Part shown: piece after piece, positions 43,322 through 51,668 of the stretch | How the letters are laid out: the number at the start of each line of letters is the position of its first letter | Position numbering within the stretch: position 1 is the stretch's first letter | DNA from: Fredinandcohnia onubensis | GTDB taxonomy: Bacteria > Bacillota > Bacilli > Bacillales > Bacillaceae_L | Assembly (NCBI RefSeq): GCF_002734285.1 | Contig: NZ_NSEA01000013.1 | Location: forward strand, 37,601-101,600 | Reading direction: 5' to 3' | DNA length: 64,000 nucleotides | Translations under genes and position numbers: made by a program | Notes under the pieces: model-generated | What the model was told of the DNA's origin: nothing | Database searches by the model: none | Seen by the model: the letters and a program-made list of their open reading frames with translations, nothing else

Positions 43322-44052
43322 TAATGTACTCCACCCGAGTAGTCGCAAATTTCATATAGGCAATTGATTCGGTTGATTACAACTTTATGGTCGTACATTT
43401 CAACTATTCCTTCTCTTTTCCAGCTGTTTAAAATACGGTTGACACTTTCGCGAGTAGTGCCGATGAAATCACCTAAATCTTTGTTTGTTAGTTCAATCGC
43501 AATTAGGATCCCATCCTTACACTTCACACCATGTGTTGTGGTAAGTTTAATTAATGTAGATGCCAGTGCCCCTTGTTTGTCAAAAAACAGGAAATCGTAT
43601 AATTTGTTCTGCATGATTCGCTGTGTCCAGCCAATCCAACTCATAAACTCAACTGCAAAATTTCCAAATTGATATAACAACTTTTTTAAATCATTAATGT
43701 GGATGATGCCAATCTCAGCCGCTTCTTCCACATCAGCACGGTAATTGTAGTATAGGCTTTCAGTGAAGCCGCCAAATTCTCCAATTAGACTTCCTTTTTC
43801 TTTAATAGATAATAAGAAATCTTTTCCTCCTTCTGAGGATGCACGGAGTTTCACTCTGCCAGATTTGATATAGTACATTTCTTTCGCTTCCTCACCATCC
43901 CAAAAGAGGTGAGTTCCCGCTCCTACTTTTCTAATACGCATAATACTTTGTAATTTATTTAAATTTTCTTCAGATAAGAATTGATCAATGCTTTCATTAA
44001 TTGACTCTATATGAGGAATCTCGCTATTTAGTTCCTGTATACTCATTGCCAT
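43321..44052 (-). CDS. fnr: Fnr-type anaerobic regulator (B. subtilis class)
   Basis: 243 residues: sensor domain, dimer helix and winged HTH with TTRESVNRIL. It resembles Fnr of B. subtilis, which ligates a [4Fe-4S] cluster with three C-terminal Cys (C-x2-C-x4-C) and Asp141. Here Asp153 (LYDFL) fits the Asp, but the C-terminal part reads RINCLYEIC, so the first Cys is replaced by R228 and only C231 and C236 remain; C178 is the only other cysteine. The ATG at 44052 has GGGGGGAA upstream; the frame is open to 44226. Cluster binding may be altered or shared differently. Confidence 0.88.
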   Translation of the reverse strand: MAMSIQELNSEIPHIESINESIDQFLSEENLNKLQSIMRIRKVGAGTHLFWDGEEAKEMYYIKSGRVKLRASSEGGKDFLLSIKEKGSLIGEFGGFTESLYYNYRADVEEAAEIGIIHINDLKKLLYQFGNFAVEFMSWIGWTQRIMQNKLYDFLFFDKQGALASTLIKLTTTHGVKCKDGILIAIELTNKDLGDFIGTTRESVNRILNSWKREGIVEMYDHKVVINRINCLYEICDYSGGVH

Positions 44053-44112
44053 TTTTGGTTCCCCCCGCCATGACTTTATACTATAATCATACGGCCAATA
44101 GTGAAAAACCGG

Positions 44113-44130
44113 TATCAGGGGAACTCCTGA
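44113..44130. promoter_or_regulatory. GC-rich palindrome upstream of fnr
   Basis: TATCAGGGGAACTCCTGA, with further half-sites CGAATTCCCCTATT (44141) and TTTCCCCTAG (44169). It resembles the GC-rich palindrome reported as the NreC target in Staphylococcus carnosus. Confidence 0.5.
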
Positions 44131-44242
44131 ACTTTTGCTCCGAATTCCCCTATTTAATTTTCTGTGATTTTCCCCTAGACAAGTACATCCTCTAAGAACT
44201 CTCCCTATGACGAACATAAAATTCATCTTTAATGACCATAAA

Positions 44243-44261
44243 GATAAGGGAATTCCCTGAC
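44243..44261. promoter_or_regulatory. GC-rich palindrome upstream of nreA
   Basis: GATAAGGGAATTCCCTGAC contains the perfect palindrome AGGGAATTCCCT, about 100 bases before nreA. Confidence 0.5.
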
Positions 44262-44364
44262 ATACAATCTTGTTAAAAAGATTTACAATAGATAGGAAGA
44301 TATAAAATTCTTATTACGTCTATATAAAGAAGAAATCACGAACAATATCGAGGAGAGATTACTC

Positions 44365-44796
44365 ATGGAAGCAATACAAGTGGAAATTGAACAAAAACTT
44401 CATGATTTGTGTACAAATACCTCAAGTGATTTCTCTGCATATGCGAATGTCGATCAAGAAACTCATACAATCCGCTGGGAATATGCCTACGGTTTTACAA
44501 ATAACCGTTTTAAGAATATGGTCATTCGTCCAGGCAAAGGGTTATCCGGCTCAGTCGTCCGTTTTGGTATAACCATGATCCTAGACATTGATACACCAAA
44601 CCGACAGCAAACACGACTCCAATACCCAATCATGCTAGCAGAAAAACTAGTTTCAGCTGTTGCAGTCCCGGTCCATGTGAATGGTAAGGTTGCTGGGGTC
44701 CTTCTAATCGGCTCACGCACTGAAGTAAAATACACAACCGAACAAATAGAGCTATTAAAAAAGACAGCAAGTGAATTTGCTGAAATAAAAAAATGA
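44365..44796 (+). CDS. nreA: GAF-domain nitrate sensor (NreA-like)
   Basis: 143 residues, a single GAF domain: IRWEYAYGFTNNRF, IRPGKGLSGSVVRFG and AVAVPVHVNGKVAGVLLIG. In staphylococci NreA binds nitrate and restrains the kinase NreB. Here it is separate from its likely partners at 51669-53421 by the second nitrate operon. GAGGAGAG before the ATG; bidirectional terminator downstream. Confidence 0.85.
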   Translation: MEAIQVEIEQKLHDLCTNTSSDFSAYANVDQETHTIRWEYAYGFTNNRFKNMVIRPGKGLSGSVVRFGITMILDIDTPNRQQTRLQYPIMLAEKLVSAVAVPVHVNGKVAGVLLIGSRTEVKYTTEQIELLKKTASEFAEIKK

Positions 44797-44824
44797 ATCC
44801 CATAAATAGGATTCATTTTTTTGT
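44787..44824. terminator. Bidirectional terminator nreA / narK copy 2
   Basis: AAAAAATGAATCC / GGATTCATTTTTTT with an 8-base loop between convergent genes. Confidence 0.92.
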
Positions 44825-44825
44825 T

Positions 44826-46331
44826 TTAACCTTGTTTAACTTGTTTTCCGGTCATATCACTTAGCATACCCGCGTATTGTACGATATCTCCAGAATCATT
44901 TTTAATGGCACTGATCGTGAGCCATTGTAAGTAGTTCGATCCGTCCTTACGCTTGTTCCAGATTTGTCCTTGCCAGAAGCCTTCTGTTTCGATTTTTTGC
45001 CAGAGGTCCTCATAAAATTCTTTTGGCTGTTTACCAGATTTGAGAACACTTGGTGTCTTCCCAATAATTTCTTCCTCTGTAAAACCTGTAACCGTCGTAA
45101 AAGCTGGATTCACAGAAATGATTTTTCCATGTAAATCTGTAACCATGATTCCTTCTGCAGTATGGTCTATGACCTGTTTCGCAAGTTCCATTCTTCCATT
45201 ATAGTACATCCACACCACAAGAATTAAGCTTGCTAATGCCACCTCAGATAAGGCCATAAATCCGATTGCGTAATGGCCGTTGACATGATATAGGATCCCA
45301 AGAAGAATAGGTGGGAAAAATCCTCCTAGTCCGCCGATTGCTGATACAATACCATTCACAATCCCCGCTTGCTTTTGGAAATACATTGGCACTAATTTAA
45401 AAACAACCCCATTTCCCATTCCCGCGCAGAAAGCAATTGTTAAGCATCCGATTGTATACCAACCGATTGAAGGCGCAAATGATAGGATCATGGCAGACAC
45501 CGTATAGCACCCGAACACAAACATCAATAGTTTTAGAGAATGGAAACGGTCCGCTAGCCAACCACCTATTGGTCGCATCAAGGTTGCAAGAACAATAAAG
45601 CCTGCCGTTCTGATTCCCGCATCGATCTTATCTAAACCGAAATTCTCCACTAAAAAGTTCGGTAAATAGACTGTAAAAGCAACGAAAGACCCAAACGTAA
45701 TAAAGTAGAATAAGCTTAGAAGCCATAGTTTTTCGTTTTTATAGACTCCTCTAATTTGCTCCATTAATGGAGTTTGAACCTTTACTTCTTTTTTATCACC
45801 CAATAAAAAGTTTGCTACGATAAAAATCGCTAGGACAATTAAATATAATTGAACGGTTAAAGACCAACCGATTTTTGTAGCAATCACTGGTGCTGCAAAG
45901 GTTGAAATCGCAGTTCCAAGATTCCCCGCACCATAGATTCCGTTAACAAACCCGTGTTTCTCTTTTGGGTAGTATTTAGGCAATGAAGTAACCCCTACTG
46001 AGAAAACAGCTCCACCAATACCCAGAAACAGCCCGCCAATCAATAGGTCAGTTACTGTGTCAGCTATACTAATATAGTAAACTGGGAACAACAATAAAAT
46101 GAAACTTAGTAAAAAGATGATTCGTGCCCCAATTTGATTTGCGTAATATCCAAGTGGAATTCGCAAAATGGAACCAAGGACAACGGGTATTGCAGTTACC
46201 AATGCTAGTTGATTTGCTGGAATATGAATATCCTCTTTCATAAAAGGTAAGAGGGATGAAATTAGCACCCAGACCATAAAACCAACAACAAGGTTTAATG
46301 TTTGAAGGGGAAGTTGAATTTTCCTAACCAT
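44826..46331 (-). CDS. narK: NarK-type transporter with C-terminal PAS domain (copy 2)
   Basis: 501 residues, similar in sequence and layout to the transporter at 25122-26624: 12 MFS helices with FVNGIYGAGNLGTA and IVNGIVSAIGGLGGFFPP, then a PAS/PAC domain (about 385-495: EGIMVTDLHGKIISVN, WNKRKDGSNYLQWLTISA). The ATG at 46331 is chosen over a GTG at 46340 because AAAAAAGGTGAG is about 10 bases upstream. It overlaps the end of the preceding gene, and is the last gene of the Rieske-molybdoenzyme operon. Confidence 0.94.
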   Translation of the reverse strand: MVRKIQLPLQTLNLVVGFMVWVLISSLLPFMKEDIHIPANQLALVTAIPVVLGSILRIPLGYYANQIGARIIFLLSFILLLFPVYYISIADTVTDLLIGGLFLGIGGAVFSVGVTSLPKYYPKEKHGFVNGIYGAGNLGTAISTFAAPVIATKIGWSLTVQLYLIVLAIFIVANFLLGDKKEVKVQTPLMEQIRGVYKNEKLWLLSLFYFITFGSFVAFTVYLPNFLVENFGLDKIDAGIRTAGFIVLATLMRPIGGWLADRFHSLKLLMFVFGCYTVSAMILSFAPSIGWYTIGCLTIAFCAGMGNGVVFKLVPMYFQKQAGIVNGIVSAIGGLGGFFPPILLGILYHVNGHYAIGFMALSEVALASLILVVWMYYNGRMELAKQVIDHTAEGIMVTDLHGKIISVNPAFTTVTGFTEEEIIGKTPSVLKSGKQPKEFYEDLWQKIETEGFWQGQIWNKRKDGSNYLQWLTISAIKNDSGDIVQYAGMLSDMTGKQVKQG

Positions 46332-46611
46332 CCTGTCCACTCACCTTTTTTACGACATAGGTTAATCCCGCTTGCTCGTCAAAAGCCGACCAAATATCAT
46401 CACTTATCGCTACCTCTGCAGTTAAAGGGACCGCAAAGAACTGCAATCGGTCAAAGTAAATGCGGAGGTGGGTCCGATCCGGACAAAGCTCTGTTTTAAT
46501 AATTTCCTTTTTGACGAATGGGGCTTTATCATCCCCATCTTCATCCAAAATGGATACTTCCACATTTCCCAAAATAAAAGATTCCAAGCTACTAATTTCA
46601 GTTAACTCCAC
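46324..46611 (-). CDS. Second-island protein of unknown function (a)
   Basis: About 95 residues, no family recognised. Likely GTG start at 46611 or 46620; a frame open to 46716 would overlap the upstream gene by over 100 bases. It overlaps the previous gene by 14 bases and the transporter by 8, so it is translationally coupled in the operon. Confidence 0.65.
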   Translation of the reverse strand: MELTEISSLESFILGNVEVSILDEDGDDKAPFVKKEIIKTELCPDRTHLRIYFDRLQFFAVPLTAEVAISDDIWSAFDEQAGLTYVVKKVSGQDG

Positions 46612-46909
46612 AGCTGCCACACCCTCTCTTAACAGGATAGATGAACATTTTATACCCTTGAAGGTAGGACCAAAAGGCATCGTCTGCATGTGTTTCGATG
46701 TAATCGATGGTTTCATCCTCAGATTGCCATCTACTCATTCCTTTGACCTCAGCAATCACGATTTCAATGCCTTCCTCCGTCTTTTCCTCCAAGTACCAAC
46801 TCAATCGTATGCCCTTAAACAGCTTTGTTAAGAGCTCATTAATTTCTTCTGTAAAATTACCGGTTGCCTCTCTAATAAAACAAAAATCAAGATAGGTTTC
46901 ACTATTCAT
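46598..46909 (-). CDS. Second-island protein of unknown function (b)
   Basis: About 103 residues, soluble, ending in CGSCGVN, a CxxC that could bind metal or be redox-active. AAGGCG lies 7-8 bases before the ATG at 46909, although a GTG at 46918 overlaps the previous stop. Its place between the Rieske group and the transporter suggests a helper of the molybdoenzyme complex. Confidence 0.7.
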   Translation of the reverse strand: MNSETYLDFCFIREATGNFTEEINELLTKLFKGIRLSWYLEEKTEEGIEIVIAEVKGMSRWQSEDETIDYIETHADDAFWSYLQGYKMFIYPVKRGCGSCGVN

Positions 46910-46914
46910 GTACG

Positions 46915-47100
46915 TCACGCCTTTTTCAACTTTTTATATACAACCCATGCGACTGGAAATAACACCATGTTTAAGCCGCAATAGATCAGCGTATTTACAT
47001 AGTTTTCATAAAAGTATTGATGCACCATTTTTTGTGTAAAAATGATATTAAATAACAAGATGACAGATAGAAGGAGCACACCTTGGTAACTACGCTTCAT
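46915..47100 (-). CDS. Small two-helix membrane protein of second nitrate operon
   Basis: 61 residues with two membrane helices (about 7-22 and 36-54), basic at both ends. It overlaps the Rieske gene by 11 bases. It may be a small membrane subunit or anchor of the predicted complex. No family recognised. Confidence 0.72.
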   Translation of the reverse strand: MKRSYQGVLLLSVILLFNIIFTQKMVHQYFYENYVNTLIYCGLNMVLFPVAWVVYKKLKKA

Positions 47101-47617
47101 ATCGTTTCACCCTCACCGCATAAACTGCACCATTTTCCACCTTGACTTGAATTTCCGGCAATGGACGGCGTGGTGGACCTGCAGTTGGTGCACCCGTTTC
47201 TACATCAAAGAATCCGTGGTGGCAAGGACAAACCATTTGTCCCTCCTCCTTCACCCAAAAAACAGGGCAACGTAGATGGGTACATGCATTTTGATACGCC
47301 ACATATTTGTTTTCGGAAAGTCTAATTAAAATGGCATCATCATGGTCACCAGGAAAAGTAAAATCAATAGAATCACCCACAGCCAATTTACTCACATCGG
47401 TGATTTTTTTATGGGAATATTCTTTTTCTCCAAGTCCCATTAATTCCTTAGCAGCAACAGCCCCCCATGGCAGGGATGAAATTGCAAACACTCCAGCTGC
47501 TCCAACTAAAGTCTTCATGAAGCCACGGCGGTCAAGGCTTCTTTCATTTTTTCGGTTAATATTATGCGTGTAATTATCCTCACTAAAAGGGATTTTATTA
47601 TTTTTATCAGACGGCAT
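47090..47617 (-). CDS. Tat-exported Rieske Fe-S protein
   Basis: 175 residues. Twin arginines R30-R31 in SLDRRGFMKTL are followed by a hydrophobic helix, a Tat signal anchor as in QcrA. The [2Fe-2S] site is C112-x-H114 with C130-x2-H133, and C117 and C132 can form the structural disulfide: CTHLRC and CPCHHG. A QcrA-like PPRRPLP loop follows. The protein faces the outside, unlike the cytoplasmic molybdenum subunit, suggesting electron flow across the membrane. ATG at 47617 chosen by AAGGAG spacing. Confidence 0.93.
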   Translation of the reverse strand: MPSDKNNKIPFSEDNYTHNINRKNERSLDRRGFMKTLVGAAGVFAISSLPWGAVAAKELMGLGEKEYSHKKITDVSKLAVGDSIDFTFPGDHDDAILIRLSENKYVAYQNACTHLRCPVFWVKEEGQMVCPCHHGFFDVETGAPTAGPPRRPLPEIQVKVENGAVYAVRVKRYEA

Positions 47618-47659
47618 TCCCATCACTCCTTAGCGGATGCTTCCTTTTTGAACAACTTT

Positions 47660-48217
47660 CTAAAATAACTTCTGAATACCCTGTAAAATACCAGGTAAAC
47701 TTATCTTTACGTTCGTTTCTCCTTCAAGCGGCATGCTTGTAACCCATTTTCCATTATCAAGATTATGGTGCTTCTTCTTATTTTCGATTTCTTCATCTGT
47801 TAACCACTGGATGGTGTTAGACGGACAAACACTTGCACACATTGGTGGAATGCCATCTTTTGAGCGATCAATACAGAGGTCACATTTGTACATTAAGTTT
47901 TGCTCTTCATCGAATTTCGGAATTCCATATGGGCACGCAATCGTACAGTTTTGGCAGCCAATGCATTTTTCCACGAGTGCAGATAACACGGCACCTGACT
48001 CATGGATTTGAATCGCCTGTGCCGGACAGCTTCTAGCACAGGCAGGGTTTACACAGTGAAGGCACATAAGTGGCATGGTCTGCCTGTTCACTAGCGGATT
48101 CACATCATATACGTAGTTTCGGTTTCGTTGTTCATGCCCACCGCATTGTGTACATGCCGCGAGACACGAGCGGCAACCGATACAGTTCTCAAGTTCTAAG
48201 TAGAGCCGTTTTTGCAT
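47660..48217 (-). CDS. Four-cluster ferredoxin subunit of molybdoenzyme
   Basis: 185 residues with sixteen cysteines in four groups: CIGCRSCLAAC, CLHCVNPACARSC, CIGCQNCTIAC and CDLC...CASVC, typical of DmsB/NrfC-type electron-transfer subunits. It probably wires the membrane cytochrome to the catalytic subunit encoded directly upstream (stop and start adjacent). Confidence 0.93.
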   Translation of the reverse strand: MQKRLYLELENCIGCRSCLAACTQCGGHEQRNRNYVYDVNPLVNRQTMPLMCLHCVNPACARSCPAQAIQIHESGAVLSALVEKCIGCQNCTIACPYGIPKFDEEQNLMYKCDLCIDRSKDGIPPMCASVCPSNTIQWLTDEEIENKKKHHNLDNGKWVTSMPLEGETNVKISLPGILQGIQKLF

Positions 48218-50386
48218 TTACTGCACCTTCTTTGCAACTAATTTTTCAATCTGTGCAGCACATGCCTTGAACTCTGGCATTTTTGAAATTGGATCAAGCG
48301 CTGCAATTGTCAGTAGATTAATAGATTCCTCATGACCGAAATGATATGGAACAAACACTGTATCTTTTCGGATCGCTTCCGTGATTTTCACTTTATAAAT
48401 ACTTTCGCCCCTTCTTGTAAAAAGGCGAACACGTTCTTCATGCTGAATATCATATTTTGCCGCCAATTCTGGATGGACCTCGACATATGGTTCTGGGCAC
48501 ATATCATGGAGAAACGAAATACGTCTTGTTTGGTTTCCAGATAAGTAGTGGTACACGACACGTCCTGTTGTTAAGCGAAGTGGATAGTTTTCATCCGGTT
48601 CTTCTGCTGGTGGACGATATGGCAATGCACAAATTTTTGCTTTTCCATCTGGATGATAAAATTTCTTATCAAGGAACATATGTGGTGTTCCCTTGTCTTC
48701 CTCATCACGGCACGGCCAGAATACGCCATCTTGTTTTTCGATTTTATCCCATGTCGCCCCGTAATAATCGGCATATCCACCTTTACTTGCGAGTCGGAAC
48801 TCGTCGGCAACATCTCTAGCTGTTTTTAAGTGTGAAAAATATTCCCCTCTACCTAGACGCTCTGCAAGTTCAACCTGCATTTGCCAGTCCGGCTTAGATT
48901 CACCAATTGGTTCTTGCGCTTTATTGATTTTAATAATACGTCCTTCAATATTTGTAACCGTTCCTTCATCTTCTGACCATGTCACAGACGGAAGAACGAC
49001 ATCTGCAAACTCTGCTGACTCTGATAGGTAAAAGTCTGCACACACCATGAAGTCTAGTGATTTAAGTGCCTTTCTGACGAAGTTTAAGTTTGGCGCAGAT
49101 ACTGCTGGATTTGAGCAAAGGAGATAAAGTCCACGAATTGTCTTTTGCTCCATTAGTTCAAACATTTCATATGCAGAAACACCTGGCTTTGGCATTTCTT
49201 CAGGAGTAATCCCCCAAACACTGCAAACTTCTTTAACATGCTCTGGATTCGTCAGTTTACGATAGCCTGGCAACAGGTCTGATTTTTGACCATGTTCGCG
49301 GCCACCTTGCCCATTTCCTTGACCTGTAAAAGTGGCTACGCCTGATTTTGGACGGCCAATTTTTCCTGTAATAAGGGCCATATTTGTATATCCAGATACA
49401 TTATCAACGCCTTTATGTTGTTGCTCAATACCACGTGCAAACATCACAACCGCATTCGGTGCCTTACCATAAATCTCAGCAGCGCGGATAATCCTTTCTG
49501 GCGCGATACCTGTTAGCTCGCTTGTGTATTCAGGTGTGAATTCCTTCACAAGTTCCTTCGTCTCTTCAAAGCCATTTGTGTGATTGGCAATAAATTCTTC
49601 ATCTGTGTAGCCATTTTCAATAAGCAAATGTAAAATCCCGTTTGCTAGGGCTAAATCTGTACCTGGTTTTAAATCAAGGTGCACATCCGCTCTTCTTGCT
49701 ATCGGTGTTTCGCGCGGATCCACGACAATGATGTAGCCTCCTCGCTCCTGTACATTCCAAATACGGAACATGGAAGTTGGATGACACTCCGCTGTGTTGC
49801 TTCCTGCGATAAATAAACAATCTGTTTCATGGATATCCGTCCATGGTAATGTCGATCCACGGTCAACTCCAAAGGAGCGAAGGAATCCACCAGCAGCACT
49901 AGACATACAGAAACGTCCATTGTAATCAATGTAGCGAGTACCTAATGCGACTCGAGCAAATTTTCCTGTTAAATAGCATTTTTCATTTGTCATCGATACT
50001 CCACTGAAGACAGATAATGAATCCTTCCCATATTCCGCTTGCAAGCCCTTGAACTTTTTAGCAATTAAATCATATGCTTCATCCCAACTTGCTTCCCGAA
50101 AGCCTTCTTTCGTTCCTTTTAAGGAAGCATCATCACGAATAAGTGGTTTTAAGATTCGGTCTTTATGGTTCGTTTGCTGGTATGCCGTTACCCCTTTCGG
50201 ACACATTTTTCCGACGGTTACCGGCCAATCATAGCGCGGCTCGACCCCTACAATTTTGTTTGTGGTTGTATTGACGCGTAAATTCATTCCACATTGCATT
50301 CCGCAATAGCTACAATGTGTTTTAATTAATTTTTCGTTCGGATGAATGACATTTTTAACTTCTTTAAAAAACTTATCCCTTTGCAT
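48218..50386 (-). CDS. NarB/NasC-class molybdopterin nitrate reductase catalytic subunit
   Basis: 722 residues. The N-terminal [4Fe-4S] ligands are C25, C28, C32 and C62 (CSYCGMQC...MCPKG). The presumed Mo ligand is C160 in NGRFCMSSAAGGF, followed by GSNTAECHPTSMF, as in NarB/NasC and close to NapA. There is no Tat signal, so the protein is cytoplasmic. No assimilatory nitrite reductase or flavoprotein partner lies nearby; instead it sits with ferredoxin, Rieske and cytochrome b subunits, arguing for a respiratory role. ATG at 50386 with AAGGAGG; the frame is open to 50443. It overlaps the cytochrome gene by 14 bases. Confidence 0.9.
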   Translation of the reverse strand: MQRDKFFKEVKNVIHPNEKLIKTHCSYCGMQCGMNLRVNTTTNKIVGVEPRYDWPVTVGKMCPKGVTAYQQTNHKDRILKPLIRDDASLKGTKEGFREASWDEAYDLIAKKFKGLQAEYGKDSLSVFSGVSMTNEKCYLTGKFARVALGTRYIDYNGRFCMSSAAGGFLRSFGVDRGSTLPWTDIHETDCLFIAGSNTAECHPTSMFRIWNVQERGGYIIVVDPRETPIARRADVHLDLKPGTDLALANGILHLLIENGYTDEEFIANHTNGFEETKELVKEFTPEYTSELTGIAPERIIRAAEIYGKAPNAVVMFARGIEQQHKGVDNVSGYTNMALITGKIGRPKSGVATFTGQGNGQGGREHGQKSDLLPGYRKLTNPEHVKEVCSVWGITPEEMPKPGVSAYEMFELMEQKTIRGLYLLCSNPAVSAPNLNFVRKALKSLDFMVCADFYLSESAEFADVVLPSVTWSEDEGTVTNIEGRIIKINKAQEPIGESKPDWQMQVELAERLGRGEYFSHLKTARDVADEFRLASKGGYADYYGATWDKIEKQDGVFWPCRDEEDKGTPHMFLDKKFYHPDGKAKICALPYRPPAEEPDENYPLRLTTGRVVYHYLSGNQTRRISFLHDMCPEPYVEVHPELAAKYDIQHEERVRLFTRRGESIYKVKITEAIRKDTVFVPYHFGHEESINLLTIAALDPISKMPEFKACAAQIEKLVAKKVQ

Positions 50387-51458
50387 TCTGATTTGCCTCC
50401 TTGACTTTAACCTCGTGGGTTGGGAAGCCGGAAAATTGTGCAATCCGGTATTTTCTGCGACATGGAAGACACATTTCTGCTAAATGATGGCCTTCTCTTG
50501 TTTTAAAATATATATCGTTTACATCAAGTACATTGATGACATCTTGTGACTGTTCAGTTGATACAAACCCTTCACCGCAAACCTTACATTTCTTCGTTTC
50601 TTTTTCTGCATAATGCTCACGATAGTTTCTTGCCAACACACTCATCGGGCGGAATGGAATATGAGCAAGCTTTCCAAATGGCAAGTAAATCAATGTGATA
50701 ATCACTGACCATTGGTGGATAAGTGACATCACTGGTTGACCTGCACCATGTAAGAAAATGTTCATGAAGGTTAAAAGTAAACCGGTAATGCTGACTAATA
50801 ACAGCATATAAAGTGGCAGCAAGTCATACATAAATTTTTGTTCAGCTCTAGCCTGTAGATTTTTCATACGGCGGTACAATGCCATACAAACCCCTGCAAT
50901 TACCATTACTGCGGTAATATTTAAGGCATTATAAGATAGATTCGCGATGATACCATCTGCAGGTACCGTCATGACTTGTATCCCCATCGCAATGATGTTG
51001 TAATAGCCATTCTCGTCCATCGTAAAATACATCCAACCGAAGACTAGGGGAAATGTAACAAAACAAGAAAGGATGCAACCCCAACCGATTAAAATATGTT
51101 GGGTCCATCGGTAAATTCCCCTATTCCAAATGAAATTGTAGGTAGCTAAATGCTCAACAGATGTTTTTGGGGTTGATTTTCGAAATAAAAGTTTTATACC
51201 TTTTTTAATAATGATCTTCGTTGGCGGTCTTTCCCCCCAAGCAATGAAGCGGTAAAAGAAACCTCCAATGAAAACAATGGTTCCTACCATATAGCCATAT
51301 AGATTTAAGTCAACATGTGTAAACATTCTCGTTCCAATAAATGATAAAACCGCCAGCCCTAGCACAGATAAAAACATGGACTTGGCAAACTTTGATGCAA
51401 ACGCGTTATTATAAGTCGATGTTTGCTTTTTTTGGATTGCTGCAGCTTTTGCCTGCAT
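50373..51458 (-). CDS. NarI-like membrane cytochrome b with cysteine tail
   Basis: 361 residues with about six membrane helices. Possible heme-ligating His occur in RWTQHILIGWG, LIHQWSVII and FGKLAHIPF. The last 80 residues are cytoplasmic with two CxxC pairs (CKVCGEGF and CLPCRRK), a zinc-ribbon or Fe-S-like appendage not found in NarI. It is the likely menaquinol-oxidising subunit and first gene of the eight-gene operon. Confidence 0.85.
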   Translation of the reverse strand: MQAKAAAIQKKQTSTYNNAFASKFAKSMFLSVLGLAVLSFIGTRMFTHVDLNLYGYMVGTIVFIGGFFYRFIAWGERPPTKIIIKKGIKLLFRKSTPKTSVEHLATYNFIWNRGIYRWTQHILIGWGCILSCFVTFPLVFGWMYFTMDENGYYNIIAMGIQVMTVPADGIIANLSYNALNITAVMVIAGVCMALYRRMKNLQARAEQKFMYDLLPLYMLLLVSITGLLLTFMNIFLHGAGQPVMSLIHQWSVIITLIYLPFGKLAHIPFRPMSVLARNYREHYAEKETKKCKVCGEGFVSTEQSQDVINVLDVNDIYFKTREGHHLAEMCLPCRRKYRIAQFSGFPTHEVKVKEANQNAKG

Positions 51459-51518
51459 ACGAACTCCTCCTCAAATCAATTAACATAAACCTATTGTAGA
51501 AGAAGTGTGATTTAAAAC

Positions 51519-51538
51519 ATATCAGGGAACCCCCCTAT
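51519..51538. promoter_or_regulatory. GC-rich palindrome between cytochrome b operon and nreC
   Basis: ATATCAGGGAACCCCCCTAT with another CCCCTTATT half at 51552. It shares AGGG-GAA-CCCCT with the sites at 44113 and 44243. Its place between divergent units would let one site serve both. Confidence 0.5.
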
Positions 51539-51608
51539 CTTTGGAAGAAAAACCCCTTATTTGTAACAATTCCTTGAACGATTGATTTTAAAAAAAACTG
51601 CCTGAACA

Positions 51609-51617
51609 TGCTATAAT
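51609..51617 (+). promoter_or_regulatory. Extended -10 of the nreC-nreB unit
   Basis: TGCTATAAT is a perfect extended -10. No good -35 precedes it at 17 bases, which suits an activator-dependent promoter. The nreC start is about 50 bases downstream. Confidence 0.5.
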
Positions 51618-51668
51618 GGAACTATTGTAAATGGAAAACGTCTGATTCGTTTTAGGGGGAGGAATATC

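Noticed and set aside
48218-50386. Formate dehydrogenase or arsenite oxidase
   Set aside because: The Mo-ligand context (NGRFCMSSAAGG, SNTAECHP) fits nitrate reductases of the NarB/NasC class. Arsenite oxidase also has a Rieske subunit, but uses a [3Fe-4S] large subunit and has no four-cluster ferredoxin.
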